Origin: Alcanivorax sp.
GTDB taxonomy: Bacteria > Pseudomonadota > Gammaproteobacteria > Pseudomonadales > Alcanivoracaceae
Length of the DNA stretch: 64,000 nt
Direction: 5' to 3'
Assembly: GCF_002733835.1 (NCBI RefSeq)
Contig: NZ_NVWY01000003.1
Span: forward strand, 81,558 to 145,557
The translations under genes and the position numbers were made by a program. Positions 19,731 through 29,429 of the stretch are shown piece by piece. Numbering within the stretch: position 1 is the first letter of the stretch; every line of letters starts with the position of its first letter. The notes below the pieces were generated by a model that saw nothing but the letters and a program-made list of their open reading frames with translations, searched no databases and had not been told where the DNA came from.

Positions 19731-20524
19731 GACTTCACTCCTCGCTCATCGTTTCGATACGCCCAAACCAGCATGGCAATACCAAGAATAATCATCGGAA
19801 TGCTCAGCAACATGCCCATGGTCAACCAGCCGCCAGCCAGATAACCAATGTGGGCGTCCGGCTCCCGGAAGAATTCCACAAAGGTGCGCGCGCAGCCATA
19901 ACCGATACCGAACAGGGCGGTCACCGCCCCCGCCGGGCGAGGCTTGGCCGAATAGATCCACAACACCAGAAACAGCACCACACCCTCCAGCAGCATTTCG
20001 TAAAGCTGGGAAGGATGCCGTGCGATCTGCAGTGGGTCGGTGGGGAACACCATGGCCCAGGGGGCATCACTGGCGCGGCCCCACAGCTCGGCATTCATGA
20101 AATTGCCAAAGCGCCCGGTGGCCAGCCCGATGGGCACCATGGGCACCATGAAGTCCGCCACCTGAAAATACCGTTTGCCGGTTTTGCGGGCGAACAGCCA
20201 GAAGGCCACCAGCACCCCGATGGCGCCACCATGAAAACTCATGCCCCCGGTCCACACCGCAAACAGCCACAGCGGGTCGGCCAGGAACTTGTCGAAATTA
20301 TAGAAGAACACGTAGCCCAGCCGGCCACCGACGATCACGCCCATGGCACCGTAAAACACCAGATCGCCCACCTGATCCCTGGTCCAGCCGGACCCCGGTT
20401 GCTTCGCCCGGTACATGCCCAGCAACCAGGCGGCGGCGAAGCCGAACATATACATCAGGCCGTACCAATGCACTTTCAGGGGGCCGATGGCGAATGCCAC
20501 CGGATCGATCTGCGGGAATTCCAT
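19727..20524 (-). CDS. lgt: Prolipoprotein diacylglyceryl transferase
   Basis: 265-residue inner-membrane enzyme that adds diacylglycerol to the lipobox cysteine of prolipoproteins. About seven membrane segments are seen, with the Lgt signature [11 protein letters not shown], the conserved FHGGAIGV, and [17 protein letters not shown]. Several lipoproteins in this window (for example at 27.5, 33.0, 41.7 and 42.9 kb) would be its substrates. It is coupled to thyA downstream and lies 6 bases from the TSUP transporter gene upstream. Confidence 0.96.
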   Translation of the reverse strand: MEFPQIDPVAFAIGPLKVHWYGLMYMFGFAAAWLLGMYRAKQPGSGWTRDQVGDLVFYGAMGVIVGGRLGYVFFYNFDKFLADPLWLFAVWTGGMSFHGGAIGVLVAFWLFARKTGKRYFQVADFMVPMVPIGLATGRFGNFMNAELWGRASDAPWAMVFPTDPLQIARHPSQLYEMLLEGVVLFLVLWIYSAKPRPAGAVTALFGIGYGCARTFVEFFREPDAHIGYLAGGWLTMGMLLSIPMIILGIAMLVWAYRNDERGVKS

Positions 20525-20530
20525 AGGTTG

Positions 20531-21334
20531 TTATCCAAAAGCCAGTTTGAGGCCAAGCACAAAAAGCACCAGAGCGAAGACCTTCTTCAAGGTGGCGGAC
20601 GGCAGCCGGTGGCTGAGCCGCGCACTCAGGCGCGCAAACGGGAAGCTGGTGAGCACTATACCGGCTGTGGCGGGCAAAAACACATAGCCCAGGGCGCCAT
20701 CGGGCAGGTGCTGCTCATTCCAGCCAGCCACCGCAAACCCCAGCGTGCCGGCAATGGCAATGGGCAGCCCGCAGGCGGAGGAAATAGCCACCGCCTCCTG
20801 CATTTTCAATCGACACCAACTCAGAAACGGCACCGTCAACGAGCCGCCGCCGATACCGAAAATGGCGGAACCGGTCCCAATCAGTAACCCGGCCAGGCCC
20901 AGCCCCGGCGCCCCGGGCACCCGTTGCGGCAGGCTTTCATCCACCGTTTTACGCCCCACCAGCAACATCTGCAGGGCAATCAGCATGGCAAACAGACCGA
21001 ACAGACGGGTCAACAGTTCCCCTTTCATGGCATCGGCAATGAATGCCCCGGCGAAGGCACCCAGCACAATGCCTGCCCCCAAACGTAATGCCACCGGCCA
21101 GCGCACGAAGCCGGCTTTATGGTGGGTGCGCACGGCACTGATGGAGGTAATGATGATGGTACTCAAGGACGTGGCCACCGCCATTTTGGCGACCAGTTCG
21201 TCAGGAAACCCCAGGCCGTGAAACAGGAAAATCAGGGCCGGCACGATGACCACGCCACCGCCCAGGCCCAGCGCCCCAGCCAGCAGGCCAGCGCCCACCC
21301 CCACGCCCAGACAGATCAAAAACAGTTCCAGCAC
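20531..21334 (-). CDS. TSUP (TauE/SafE) family transporter
   Basis: 267-residue integral membrane protein with about eight hydrophobic segments in two related halves. The family's glycine-rich helices GLLAGALGLGGGVVIVPAL and GTGSAIFGIGGGSLTVPFL are both present. TauE/SafE proteins export sulfite or sulfo-organics, or move related anions; the substrate here is unknown. The start is a GTG at 21334 behind GGAGAGGCT. It heads the likely operon TSUP-lgt-thyA(-folA). Confidence 0.88.
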   Translation of the reverse strand: MLELFLICLGVGVGAGLLAGALGLGGGVVIVPALIFLFHGLGFPDELVAKMAVATSLSTIIITSISAVRTHHKAGFVRWPVALRLGAGIVLGAFAGAFIADAMKGELLTRLFGLFAMLIALQMLLVGRKTVDESLPQRVPGAPGLGLAGLLIGTGSAIFGIGGGSLTVPFLSWCRLKMQEAVAISSACGLPIAIAGTLGFAVAGWNEQHLPDGALGYVFLPATAGIVLTSFPFARLSARLSHRLPSATLKKVFALVLFVLGLKLAFG

Positions 21335-21381
21335 AGCCTCTCCAACACAACTCGTGGCAAGGCAGGTATGCTAGCACGGTG

Positions 21382-21423
21382 GAACGCTGAACGCCGGGCG
21401 CTCGAGGCCCGATGCTGAAATCC
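21382..21423. repeat. Heptad-period repeat (GAACGCT/GAACGCC)
   Basis: Units GAACGCT, GAACGCC, GGGCGCT, CGAGGCC, CGATGCT, GAAATCC, in the divergent gap between the TSUP transporter and the NRDE gene. The unit resembles the 3940-4042 block. Confidence 0.55.
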
Positions 21424-21503
21424 GTCAGGGACCCAACCGTTGAAACAACAACCCAGCCGCGTTGCTGGCGTCAGGCGTGCGAGAGACAAAAGAAGGAAAC
21501 CCC

Positions 21504-22277
21504 ATGTGCATTGTTCTGCTCGACTGGCAGCCTGAATCAAACACACCATTAAAAGTCGCCGCCAATCGGGATGAGTTTCATGCGCGGCCGGCGGAAGCGG
21601 CGCGCTGGCGCGGGGATATCTTCTGCGGGCTGGACCGAACCGCCGGCGGCACCTGGCTGGGCATCCACCGTAATGGCCGCTTTGCCGTGGTCACCAATTA
21701 CCGCGAGCCGATCACCGACCGCCAGCCCGGCGAACGCTCCCGGGGCCTGCTGCCTTTCGCTTTTCTGGAAGGGCAGCAAAGCCCGGAACAGTTCAGCCAC
21801 ACCCTCGCAGAAGAGCAGCATCACTACGGCGCCTTCAACCTGCTGGTGGGCACGGTAAGCGCAGACAGCACCCGCGACAGCCTCTGGTATCTGGGCAACC
21901 GTGGCGCGGCGCCGCAGGCGGTCCAGCCCGGGATTCACGGCCTCAGCAATGGCCTGCTGGACGATCCCTGGCCCAAGGTGGAGCGGGCCAAACAGAACCT
22001 GGCCGACGCCATCGCCGCGGGCGGAAATCTGCAGCAGCTGTTGCAGGTGGTTAACGATCATTATCAGCCCAGCGACAGCGAACTGCCTGACACCGGCGTC
22101 GGGGTGGAGCTTGAGCGGCTGGTGGCGCCCGTCTTTATCCAGTCGGAAACCTACGGCACCCGCGCCAGCAGCGCCGTAATTCTGGACCGTGAACAGGGGC
22201 CGCAAATGCTGGAACAGGTGTGGCAACCGGACGGCCACGCCGCTGGCAATCCGAATCACAGTTTCAGCAACGCTTAG
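21504..22277 (+). CDS. NRDE (TANGO2-like) family protein
   Basis: 257-residue protein with the hallmark segment VAANRDEFHARP near residue 20 and the conserved second-residue cysteine (MCIVLLDWQP), as in Ntn-hydrolase-like NRDE/TANGO2 proteins. TANGO2 relatives have been linked to heme or acyl-CoA handling, but the bacterial function is unsettled. ATG 21504 is chosen because AAGGAA lies ~8 bases upstream and the Met-Cys start is family-typical. An upstream frame start at 21462 would run through poorly conserved sequence. Confidence 0.88.
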   Translation: MCIVLLDWQPESNTPLKVAANRDEFHARPAEAARWRGDIFCGLDRTAGGTWLGIHRNGRFAVVTNYREPITDRQPGERSRGLLPFAFLEGQQSPEQFSHTLAEEQHHYGAFNLLVGTVSADSTRDSLWYLGNRGAAPQAVQPGIHGLSNGLLDDPWPKVERAKQNLADAIAAGGNLQQLLQVVNDHYQPSDSELPDTGVGVELERLVAPVFIQSETYGTRASSAVILDREQGPQMLEQVWQPDGHAAGNPNHSFSNA

Positions 22278-22319
22278 CCACTGTCATTGTTGCCGGCCGG
22301 TCCTGAAACCGGCCTGCCC

Positions 22320-23753
22320 TTACTCCGCGCCCAACATCACCCCGGCATAAAAGCTCACCATTCGCGGATACTGTGCTCTGGACAGGCGCTCGTTGTGGCC
22401 ATGGAAGCGTGGCAAGTCATCCTGGTTCAGGGCAACCGGCATAAAGCGGAAAATCTGATCGGACACGGCCTGGTAATGGCGCGCATCCGTGCCGGCGATC
22501 AACAGAAAAGGCGCCACCACCGGTTGCTCCGGCAAAGACCGGGCGAGGCCCGCCAGACGCTCAAAGGCGGGTGAAGGAATATCGCTGGTCGCTGACGGTT
22601 CAGACAGAAAGGTGTCCTGGGGCGTCACGGTGATCGAATCCGGCAACTGCTGTTCCAGATAAGCCAACAAGGATTCCCGGCTTTCCCCTGGCGCCAGGCG
22701 AAAATTGATGGTCGCTTCGGCAGTGGCGGGAAGCACATTATCCTTGACCCCGGCACGCAACAGCGTCGGCGACATGGTGGTGCGAACCAGGGCATTGGTT
22801 TCCGGTTTGCCGGAGAGTTGTTTGACGATCAAGGGCTCAAACAACCATAGATTGGCAAACACCATTCGCTTGGCAAACGGCTGGTACGGCGCTACCTGCT
22901 GCAGCATTTTGCGGGTAGGTTCGCTCAACCCGGCAGGGCGAGGATTATCCTGCAAGGTGGCAATCGCCCTGGCCAGATCCCCCACTGCGGTTTTCGCAGG
23001 CGGACGGGACGAATGACCCGGTTCGGCGTGGGCCTGTAGCGTCACCGTCATGTAGCCTTTCTCGGCAATGCCGATCAGCGCCACAGGTTGCTCAATGCCC
23101 AGGGTGCTGCCGGGCAACATCATGCCGCCTTCATCCAGCACCAGGCCGAAGCGCAGGTCCTGCTCTGTCATCCAGTCCGCCATGCGGCTGGCGCCTTCAC
23201 TGCCACCGGTTTCTTCATCGTGACCAAACGCCAGCCACACATCACAGGCCGGTGCACGGTCGTCCGCCAACAAGGCTTCGGTGGCTTCCAGGATCGCCAT
23301 CAGGCTGCCCTTGTCATCCATGGCACCACGGCCCCAGACAAACTGTGAATCCACCACACCGGCGAAAGGCGGATGCTCCCAGGCGTCCGGTGATGACACC
23401 GGCACCACATCCTGATGGGCCAACAGCAACGTCGGCGCGCAGTCTTTTCCGCTATCCCAGTGATAGAGCAGGCTATGGCCGAACGTTTTCAGGGTGAGTC
23501 TTGCATGGGTCAGGGGAAAAGACTCACGCAGAAAGTCATGAAGACCATCAAAGGCTTGCGGCTGATCCGGCAAGGTAGCAAATCGCAGGGCACGGGAGAG
23601 ACGTGCGGTCATCTCGGATTCGTTCAATCCAGATTCAAAAACCGGCAGCGGGATAACCGTTTCGTTGGGCTCTTTTACTTTCAAGGTGTTGAACAACAGC
23701 ACCGCCAGCAATACAAGTAACGCCACCACGATCAACAAGAACGCGCGCTTCAT
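22320..23753 (-). CDS. M20-family metallopeptidase (PM20D1/carboxypeptidase-S-like)
   Basis: 477-residue zinc peptidase. An N-terminal anchor or signal (KRAFLLIVVALLVLLAVLLF) is followed by the catalytic domain with metal ligands in LLLAHQDVVPV, WGRGAMDDKG and GHDEETGGSEGA, and a later dimerisation domain (GHSSRPPAKTAVG). The family includes carboxypeptidase S and N-acyl amino acid hydrolases. A position in the periplasm or at the membrane is inferred from the anchor. GGGAGAG precedes ATG 23753. It lies downstream of ptsP on the same strand. Confidence 0.88.
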   Translation of the reverse strand: MKRAFLLIVVALLVLLAVLLFNTLKVKEPNETVIPLPVFESGLNESEMTARLSRALRFATLPDQPQAFDGLHDFLRESFPLTHARLTLKTFGHSLLYHWDSGKDCAPTLLLAHQDVVPVSSPDAWEHPPFAGVVDSQFVWGRGAMDDKGSLMAILEATEALLADDRAPACDVWLAFGHDEETGGSEGASRMADWMTEQDLRFGLVLDEGGMMLPGSTLGIEQPVALIGIAEKGYMTVTLQAHAEPGHSSRPPAKTAVGDLARAIATLQDNPRPAGLSEPTRKMLQQVAPYQPFAKRMVFANLWLFEPLIVKQLSGKPETNALVRTTMSPTLLRAGVKDNVLPATAEATINFRLAPGESRESLLAYLEQQLPDSITVTPQDTFLSEPSATSDIPSPAFERLAGLARSLPEQPVVAPFLLIAGTDARHYQAVSDQIFRFMPVALNQDDLPRFHGHNERLSRAQYPRMVSFYAGVMLGAE

Positions 23754-23798
23754 GACTCTCTCCCGGTTTATTGTTTTAACGCCGACACTCTCGGTGTA

Positions 23799-26072
23799 TC
23801 AGGACAACACCTTGCGATTTCGCAACAAATCGCCCAGCCCGGCCTTGGTGAGCTGCAAGTCCACGTAAGAGGCAATCACCTCACCGTTATCCATGGCCAG
23901 TACTTCATTGAGAAGGCGGCGGACAAAGCTGATATTCACCTGACGAATAGCGGCTTTTACCTTCAACAGGTTGGACGCATTCATGGAGAGCACGTCCACG
24001 CCCATGGCCATCAATAACAGGGCCGCACTGGGCTCCCCTGCCATCTCCCCGCAGACCGACACAGGCGTATCTTCTTCGCGGGCCTGCTCCACCACATGCA
24101 GCAGGGCATGCAGTACCGCAGGGTGGTAGGAATTATAAAGCGCCGCCACCTGGCGGTTGTTGCGGTCCACCGCCAGCAGGTATTGCGTCAGATCGTTGGT
24201 CCCTACAGAAAGAAAGTCTACCCGCTGGGCCAGGGCGCGGGCCTGATACACCGAAGCCGGCACTTCGATCATCACTCCCACCGGCGGCATGGGCACATCC
24301 AGCCCTTCATCGCGCACTTCCAGCCAGGCACGGTGGATCAGATGCTGGGCCTCTTCTGCTTCGATCACACTGGTGATCATGGGCAGCATGATGCGTAGAT
24401 TGTTCAGCCCTTCACTGGCCTTGATCATGGCGCGCACCTGCACCATGAAAATTTCCGGGTGGTCCAGGGTGACACGGATACCCCGCCAGCCCAGGAAAGG
24501 GTTTTCTTCCTCTATGGGGAAGTAACTCAGGGATTTATCACCACCGATATCCAGGGTGCGCATGGTCACCGAATGCGGGGCAAACGCCGCCAGCTGCTCG
24601 CGATAAATCACCCGCTGCTCGTCTTCCGACGGGAACCGGTCGCGCACCATGAACGGAATCTCCGTGCGGTACAGCCCCACCCCTTCGGCCCCCCGTTCCA
24701 GTGACCGGTTGATATCGGTCATCAGACCGGTATTCACCTGCAACTTGATCCGCGAGCCGTCCAGGGTTTGCGCCGGTTCGTCACGCAGCTTTTCCAGCCC
24801 GGCCTGAAGGCTCTCTTCCTCGGCAATGATTCCTTGGAACTGTTGCTTGAGCTCCGGGGAGGCATTGGCCACCACCCGGCCACGGAAACCATCGACGATG
24901 ATTTCCTTGTCATCCATTTGTTTGAGCGGCAGATTCTGCGCCCCCACCACGGTGGGGATACCCATGGCACGGGCCACAATGGCCATGTGCGAATTCCGTG
25001 ACCCGCGTGTGGTAACAATGCCGCGCACCCGTTCACGGGGTACTTCCATCAGCATGGGCGCAGAAATATCTTCGCCGAGCAGAATGCACTCGTCCGGAAA
25101 AATCACATGGCGCCGGGTCTGGCTCTGCAGCTGAGCCAGCACCCGGCGGCCCAGGTCACGCACATCCGCCGCCCGTTCACGCAGGTAGGGGTCATCCATC
25201 ATTTCGAAATTACGCACATGGGCATCAACCACCGTGCGCAAGGCGCCCTGGGCCCACTGCCCTTCGCGGATCTGGGCAATCACTTCCGCCGGCAGGGCGT
25301 GGCGATCCAGCATGCGCAGATAGACATCAAACAACGCTTGCTCTTCAGCCCCCAGCGAGCGAGAGGCCCGCTCGGCCAAATCACGGATCTCTTGACGCAC
25401 GCGCACCAGCGCATCGTCCAGCCGGGAAATTTCATCGCTCACATCAGCAACGACCCGATCCGGCACGGAAGCCAGGTCCGCCTCCGGAAACAGCAACACG
25501 CCATGGCCAATAGCCGCCCCGGGGCAACCGGGCAGGCCGTCATAGAAACTGGGCAGATCGGCGCCCCCGCCCAACTGATCGAACAGCACCCCTGACGCGT
25601 GGGCGTGGGCAATCACCGCCGACAACTGGGCGGAGATCGTCACCAGAAAGGCTTCTTCGCTCTGGTCGAAACGGCGAACATCGCGCTGCTGGACCACCAT
25701 GATCCCCAGCACCTTGCCGTGATGCATCACCGGCACACCCAGGAAAGCATGGAAGGCATCCTCCCCGGTTTCCGCCAGATAATGGAATTTGGGGTGAGTA
25801 AAAGCGTCTTCCAGGTTGATCGGTTCTTCACGCAGACCCACCTGCCCCACCAGCCCTTCAGACAAGCCCAGACTCACCTTGCCCACCGCTTCCTGCTTCA
25901 ACCCTTCCGAGGCCATCAGCACATAACGCTGCTCTTCCTCGTCGCGCAGGTAGATGGAGCACACTTCCGTGCCCATGGCATCGCGTACCCGCTTGGCCAT
26001 CAAATCCAGCGCGCTGGGGATGTCCGCCGCGCTGTTCACTTCCTGAACAATACGCCGCAGGGTCTCAAGCAT
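23799..26072 (-). CDS. ptsP: Phosphoenolpyruvate-protein phosphotransferase PtsP (EI-Ntr)
   Basis: 757-residue Enzyme I of the nitrogen phosphotransferase system, passing phosphate from PEP to NPr. An N-terminal GAF domain (residues ~1-165; [34 protein letters not shown]) replaces the sugar-type start. Then come the phosphohistidine domain ([22 protein letters not shown]) and the PEP-binding barrel ([41 protein letters not shown]). It overlaps rppH by 8 bases, the common gammaproteobacterial rppH-ptsP pair. Confidence 0.96.
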   Translation of the reverse strand: MLETLRRIVQEVNSAADIPSALDLMAKRVRDAMGTEVCSIYLRDEEEQRYVLMASEGLKQEAVGKVSLGLSEGLVGQVGLREEPINLEDAFTHPKFHYLAETGEDAFHAFLGVPVMHHGKVLGIMVVQQRDVRRFDQSEEAFLVTISAQLSAVIAHAHASGVLFDQLGGGADLPSFYDGLPGCPGAAIGHGVLLFPEADLASVPDRVVADVSDEISRLDDALVRVRQEIRDLAERASRSLGAEEQALFDVYLRMLDRHALPAEVIAQIREGQWAQGALRTVVDAHVRNFEMMDDPYLRERAADVRDLGRRVLAQLQSQTRRHVIFPDECILLGEDISAPMLMEVPRERVRGIVTTRGSRNSHMAIVARAMGIPTVVGAQNLPLKQMDDKEIIVDGFRGRVVANASPELKQQFQGIIAEEESLQAGLEKLRDEPAQTLDGSRIKLQVNTGLMTDINRSLERGAEGVGLYRTEIPFMVRDRFPSEDEQRVIYREQLAAFAPHSVTMRTLDIGGDKSLSYFPIEEENPFLGWRGIRVTLDHPEIFMVQVRAMIKASEGLNNLRIMLPMITSVIEAEEAQHLIHRAWLEVRDEGLDVPMPPVGVMIEVPASVYQARALAQRVDFLSVGTNDLTQYLLAVDRNNRQVAALYNSYHPAVLHALLHVVEQAREEDTPVSVCGEMAGEPSAALLLMAMGVDVLSMNASNLLKVKAAIRQVNISFVRRLLNEVLAMDNGEVIASYVDLQLTKAGLGDLLRNRKVLS

Positions 26073-26610
26073 CGGACGAGTCTCCAGAGGTAGACGGGTT
26101 CGGGGAACGCCCGCCTGGCGTCCCTTTCTTCAGGGCCGGAGCCAGTTCACGCAAGGCACGGGCATAGACCCCGCGCTTGAAATGCACCACCTTGCGAATC
26201 GGATACCAGTAGTTGACCCAGCGCCAGTCCTTGAACTCCGGACTATCGCTGGCGAACAGGTCGATGGCCTGCTCCTCCGCCGTCAGCTGCAGCAAAAACC
26301 ACTTCTGCCGCTGGCCAATACAATGCGGACGATTACGGGGCCGGCGCAGAAACCGGCGCGGCAAACGATAGGTCAGCCAGCCTTCAGTACTGGCAATAAT
26401 CTCCACATGTTCCGGCAACAACCCCACTTCTTCTTCCAGCTCACGAAACAGCGTCTCTTCCGGGGACTCCCCGGGCATCATGCCACCTTGGGGAAATTGC
26501 CAGGCGTCACGGTTGCCCACCCGGCGACCCCAGAAAACCCGGCCATCCTGGCCGGCAATAATGATCCCGACATTCAGCCGAAACCCTTTGTCATCAATAA
26601 TGCCTGTCAT
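26065..26610 (-). CDS. rppH: RNA pyrophosphohydrolase
   Basis: 181-residue Nudix hydrolase that removes pyrophosphate from mRNA 5' ends to trigger RNase E decay. The Nudix box is [23 protein letters not shown] (residues ~42-64), preceded by [15 protein letters not shown]. The C-terminal ~20 residues ([15 protein letters not shown]) look disordered. Its end overlaps the ptsP start. The 201-base gap upstream holds no recognisable gene. Confidence 0.96.
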   Translation of the reverse strand: MTGIIDDKGFRLNVGIIIAGQDGRVFWGRRVGNRDAWQFPQGGMMPGESPEETLFRELEEEVGLLPEHVEIIASTEGWLTYRLPRRFLRRPRNRPHCIGQRQKWFLLQLTAEEQAIDLFASDSPEFKDWRWVNYWYPIRKVVHFKRGVYARALRELAPALKKGTPGGRSPNPSTSGDSSDA

Positions 26611-26811
26611 GTTGTCTCTTCGAATCCACGCGCAATCGTGGACTCTGGCTCCTTGTCAGCCCATTAAACCTTGCCGGGCAACCTGCGATCAATGCACAAC
26701 CGTGCAACAAACGCACCAAAACAAACGCAGGGAGCCCCGGACTCAATGAATCCGCCGGTATGACTTGTCATCGGCTTCGCATAAAATGACCCCTTCATTT
26801 AAGGAGAGGCC

Positions 26812-27465
26812 ATGACACTCGCGATTTTCGACCTGGACAACACCCTGATCGGCTGCGATTCCGACCACCTGTGGGGAGACTGGCTGGTAGAGAAAGGCAT
26901 TGTTGACCAGCAGCTCTACAAGGAAACCAACGACCAGTTCTACGTGGATTACCAGAATGGCCGTCTGGATATCATGGCTTACCTGCGTTTTTCCCTGAAA
27001 GTGCTGGCCGACAACGATATGGCCCAGCTGCATTTCTGGCGTGAACAGTTTCTCGCCGAAAAGCTCGACAGCATGTGGCTTCCCAAGGCCGAAACCCTGC
27101 TGCAGAAACACCGCGACCAGGGCCACACCCTGATGATCATCACCGCCACCAATGACTTCGTGACCGCCCCACTGGCGGACCGGCTGGGTGTGGACCACCT
27201 GATTGCCACCGTCGCAGAGTGCCGCCGCGAGCGCTATACCGGCAACGTGGCCGGCACCCCCAGCTACCGCGAAGGCAAGGTGGAGCGGCTGGCGGAATGG
27301 CTGAACGCCAACGATGAAACCCTGGAGAACAGCTGGTTCTATAGCGACTCCCATAACGACCTGCCGCTGCTGCGCAAGGTCGACAACCCGGTGGCCGTGG
27401 ACCCGGACAGCGCCCTTGAGCGCGAAGCCCGGGAACAGGGCTGGCCCGTGATCAGCCTGCGCTAA
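26812..27465 (+). CDS. HAD-superfamily hydrolase, subfamily IB
   Basis: 217-residue phosphatase-like HAD protein. Motif I is FDLDNTLIGCDSD at the N-terminus, motif II TLMIITATNDF, and motif IV YSDSHNDLPLL, placing it in subfamily IB with SerB/PSP-like enzymes. The substrate is unknown; relatives in proteobacteria are often called histidinol-phosphatase or phosphoserine-phosphatase-like. AAGGAG precedes ATG 26812. A lipoprotein gene follows 12 bases after its stop codon. Confidence 0.9.
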   Translation: MTLAIFDLDNTLIGCDSDHLWGDWLVEKGIVDQQLYKETNDQFYVDYQNGRLDIMAYLRFSLKVLADNDMAQLHFWREQFLAEKLDSMWLPKAETLLQKHRDQGHTLMIITATNDFVTAPLADRLGVDHLIATVAECRRERYTGNVAGTPSYREGKVERLAEWLNANDETLENSWFYSDSHNDLPLLRKVDNPVAVDPDSALEREAREQGWPVISLR

Positions 27466-27477
27466 CCGGAATTGTTT

Positions 27478-28449
27478 ATGCGTTTTCTCTTTATGGCATT
27501 ACTGGCCAGCCTGTTGCTGGCCTGCGACAAAAACACCAGTGACGACGCCGGGTCTGCACCTCGACCAGTCAGTGACGGCGCCCTGACAGAGATTCCCGCT
27601 GCACAGTGGCAACAACAGGCTGACGAGCGTTTCACGACCACTGCAACAGCCTGGCAACAGACACTAACCCGGTTCGAGCAAAGCCCGAACGAGGAAAACC
27701 TGACCGCACTGCGCGACGCCCTGGCGCAGTGGTACCAGAGCTTTGCCAGCCAGTATCTGTTGCTGGCCAGCCGTGCCTGCCAGCAGGACGGGAGCGCTAA
27801 CCGGCAGGCGACCCTGGCCCGGCTGGACAGCTGGCCGCTATACCCCGGCTATCTGGATGCCCTGCCCGAGTGGCCGGAATCCGGGCTGATCAGTGATCCC
27901 TATCTGGAGCTGACCCGCCAGAACCTGCGCCGCCAACACGGCGCCACCGACCCGGCGGAAGCCAGCCTCGGTTTTGCCGCCCTGAGCGTGGTACTCAACG
28001 GCACCACCGAAAGCCCCAAAGCGCTGGCAGCGTTCACCGGTGAAGAAGGCATTCCCGCCCGGCGGCGCCAGTACCTGAAACTGGCCGGCGAACAACTGCT
28101 GGCCGACCATCAGCAGCTGTTGCTGAACCGCCCCCTGAACGGGCTGGCACTGCAATGCGGCCTGATGCAGACCCTGGCGCACTGGCAACAACTGCACGAC
28201 CTGACCAGCGAACAGGAAGACGGGCTGCTGGTCCCCGCTCTCAGCCTCGCCGTTAATGAAACCGCGTTGCTCGATGCAGTGCAGGCCATGGATCCCGCTG
28301 TTATAGCCCGCTGGGACCAGATCAACCCGGGCATCGCCGGCTCAATCAAGCAAAGCGAAGAGAAAGGCTGGGCCCCGATTAAAGCCTGGCTTACCACAGT
28401 CAGCATCACCCGCCAGATGCCTGACGCCGGCAAGGGCAGCCCGAATTAA
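27478..28449 (+). CDS. Imelysin-like lipoprotein (putative)
   Basis: 323-residue lipoprotein: MRFLFMALLASLLLAC gives a lipobox with Cys16. The body is all-helical. The middle segment ASLGFAALSVVLNGTTE followed later by RRRQYLKLAGEQLLADHQQLL resembles imelysin/EfeM-type periplasmic proteins around their GxHxxE motif, but the His and Glu are absent here. Imelysins are linked to iron uptake and regulation; a role here is inference. GGAA before ATG 27478 supports this start rather than the TTG at 27472. A strong terminator follows. Confidence 0.6.
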   Translation: MRFLFMALLASLLLACDKNTSDDAGSAPRPVSDGALTEIPAAQWQQQADERFTTTATAWQQTLTRFEQSPNEENLTALRDALAQWYQSFASQYLLLASRACQQDGSANRQATLARLDSWPLYPGYLDALPEWPESGLISDPYLELTRQNLRRQHGATDPAEASLGFAALSVVLNGTTESPKALAAFTGEEGIPARRRQYLKLAGEQLLADHQQLLLNRPLNGLALQCGLMQTLAHWQQLHDLTSEQEDGLLVPALSLAVNETALLDAVQAMDPAVIARWDQINPGIAGSIKQSEEKGWAPIKAWLTTVSITRQMPDAGKGSPN

Positions 28450-28536
28450 GGCGTAATTCGACATTATTCGGCTGAAGATCTTGCGCGGGTAACATCGCCC
28501 CAAGAAGGCGGGCGAGCCGGGCCATACGGTAAACAC

Positions 28537-28574
28537 AAAAAAGCCCCGCCGGGCTCTCACCCGGCGGGGCTTTT
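28537..28574. terminator. Bidirectional terminator
   Basis: AAAAAAGCCCCGCCGGG, loop CTCTCA, CCCGGCGGGGCTTTT: a long perfect stem between the lipoprotein gene (plus) and the outer-membrane protein gene (minus). Confidence 0.92.
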
Positions 28575-28605
28575 ACCTTCCAGACAGACTGTCCGGGAAC
28601 GGAGC

Positions 28606-29205
28606 TTAGAAGTTGTAGCGGCCGAACACGCCATAGGTGTCACGATCGCCACCAACAATGACGCGTGCACCCAGGTCAACCGCCTGGCTTACCTTGAACA
28701 GGCCCTGGCCGTAAACGCCCAGGTCATCATCATAGAGATCCTGATACGCCAGACCACCGGACAGTTCCAGCTTGTCGGTAGTGGCATGACGCACACCACC
28801 ACGCACTTCGAAACCGATCTCATCGTCGTTGTTGCCCGGATCATAATCACGATCATCATAAATAATGTCGGCGCTGGTCACGAAGTCCAGACCACGCTGC
28901 AACGGAGTGTGGAAGCCCACACCACCAGAAATCTGGCTACCGTCGAGATCACCATTGCGACCATAGTCGCCATCAAAGAAACCCAGGCTACCACGCAGGA
29001 ACAAGTGCTCATCCAGCGCGAAGGAGCCTTCCGCACTCAGCGCGTCCACGTCCACATCGTTATCCAGGTCCCAGCGATCATAGGCCAACTGGCCGTAGCT
29101 GTAGGAAAAACCGTTATCACGGACGGCGGAAGTTTGTTGCGCCGCCATGGCCGGGGCAGAAACTGCCAGAGCAATACCTGACACAAGCAATGTTTTCTTA
29201 AACAT
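28606..29205 (-). CDS. Outer-membrane beta-barrel protein
   Basis: 199-residue exported protein. The signal peptide MFKKTLLVSGIALAVSAPAMA is followed by alternating amphipathic strands rich in Tyr, Gly and Asp (for example SYSYGQLAYDRWDLD, ELSGGLAYQDLYDDDLGVYG), and it ends in FGRYNF with the C-terminal Phe of barrel proteins. An 8-strand OmpW/OmpX-sized barrel is likely. The periplasmic turns are very Asp-rich, suggesting cation binding, but no function is known. GAGGA precedes the ATG. Confidence 0.8.
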   Translation of the reverse strand: MFKKTLLVSGIALAVSAPAMAAQQTSAVRDNGFSYSYGQLAYDRWDLDNDVDVDALSAEGSFALDEHLFLRGSLGFFDGDYGRNGDLDGSQISGGVGFHTPLQRGLDFVTSADIIYDDRDYDPGNNDDEIGFEVRGGVRHATTDKLELSGGLAYQDLYDDDLGVYGQGLFKVSQAVDLGARVIVGGDRDTYGVFGRYNF

Positions 29206-29350
29206 AAATCGTCCTCACTGATATCGAAAAATTCGGCATCCAAGATGGCCACACTATGTGGTCTTATTGAGCGGTTTGCGTTGTTATGGTTCCGCCTTTA
29301 TGACGTTTTTATAAAAATTTTCAATGTAACCAGCAATTTATAGCATGTCG

Positions 29351-29382
29351 TTGACCTTGGGGTTACCCACAGGTTCACAATA
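29351..29382 (+). promoter_or_regulatory. CueR-type copper promoter for the P-type ATPase gene
   Basis: TTGACC (29351-29356) is separated by 19 bases from a -10-like CACAAT, the over-long spacer of MerR-family promoters. The spacer holds the dyad CCTTGGGG-TTA-CCCACAGG (29355-29373; 7 of 9 pairs match). It lies about 50 bases before the ATPase start codon. Confidence 0.65.
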
Positions 29383-29429
29383 CAAACTGACATCACCTTC
29401 TGGCATCACACCGCGTCACAGGAGCCACC

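Noticed and set aside
26620..26640. tRNA-like TTCGAATCC near the rppH start
   Set aside because: No acceptor, anticodon or D-arm can be drawn around it on either strand.
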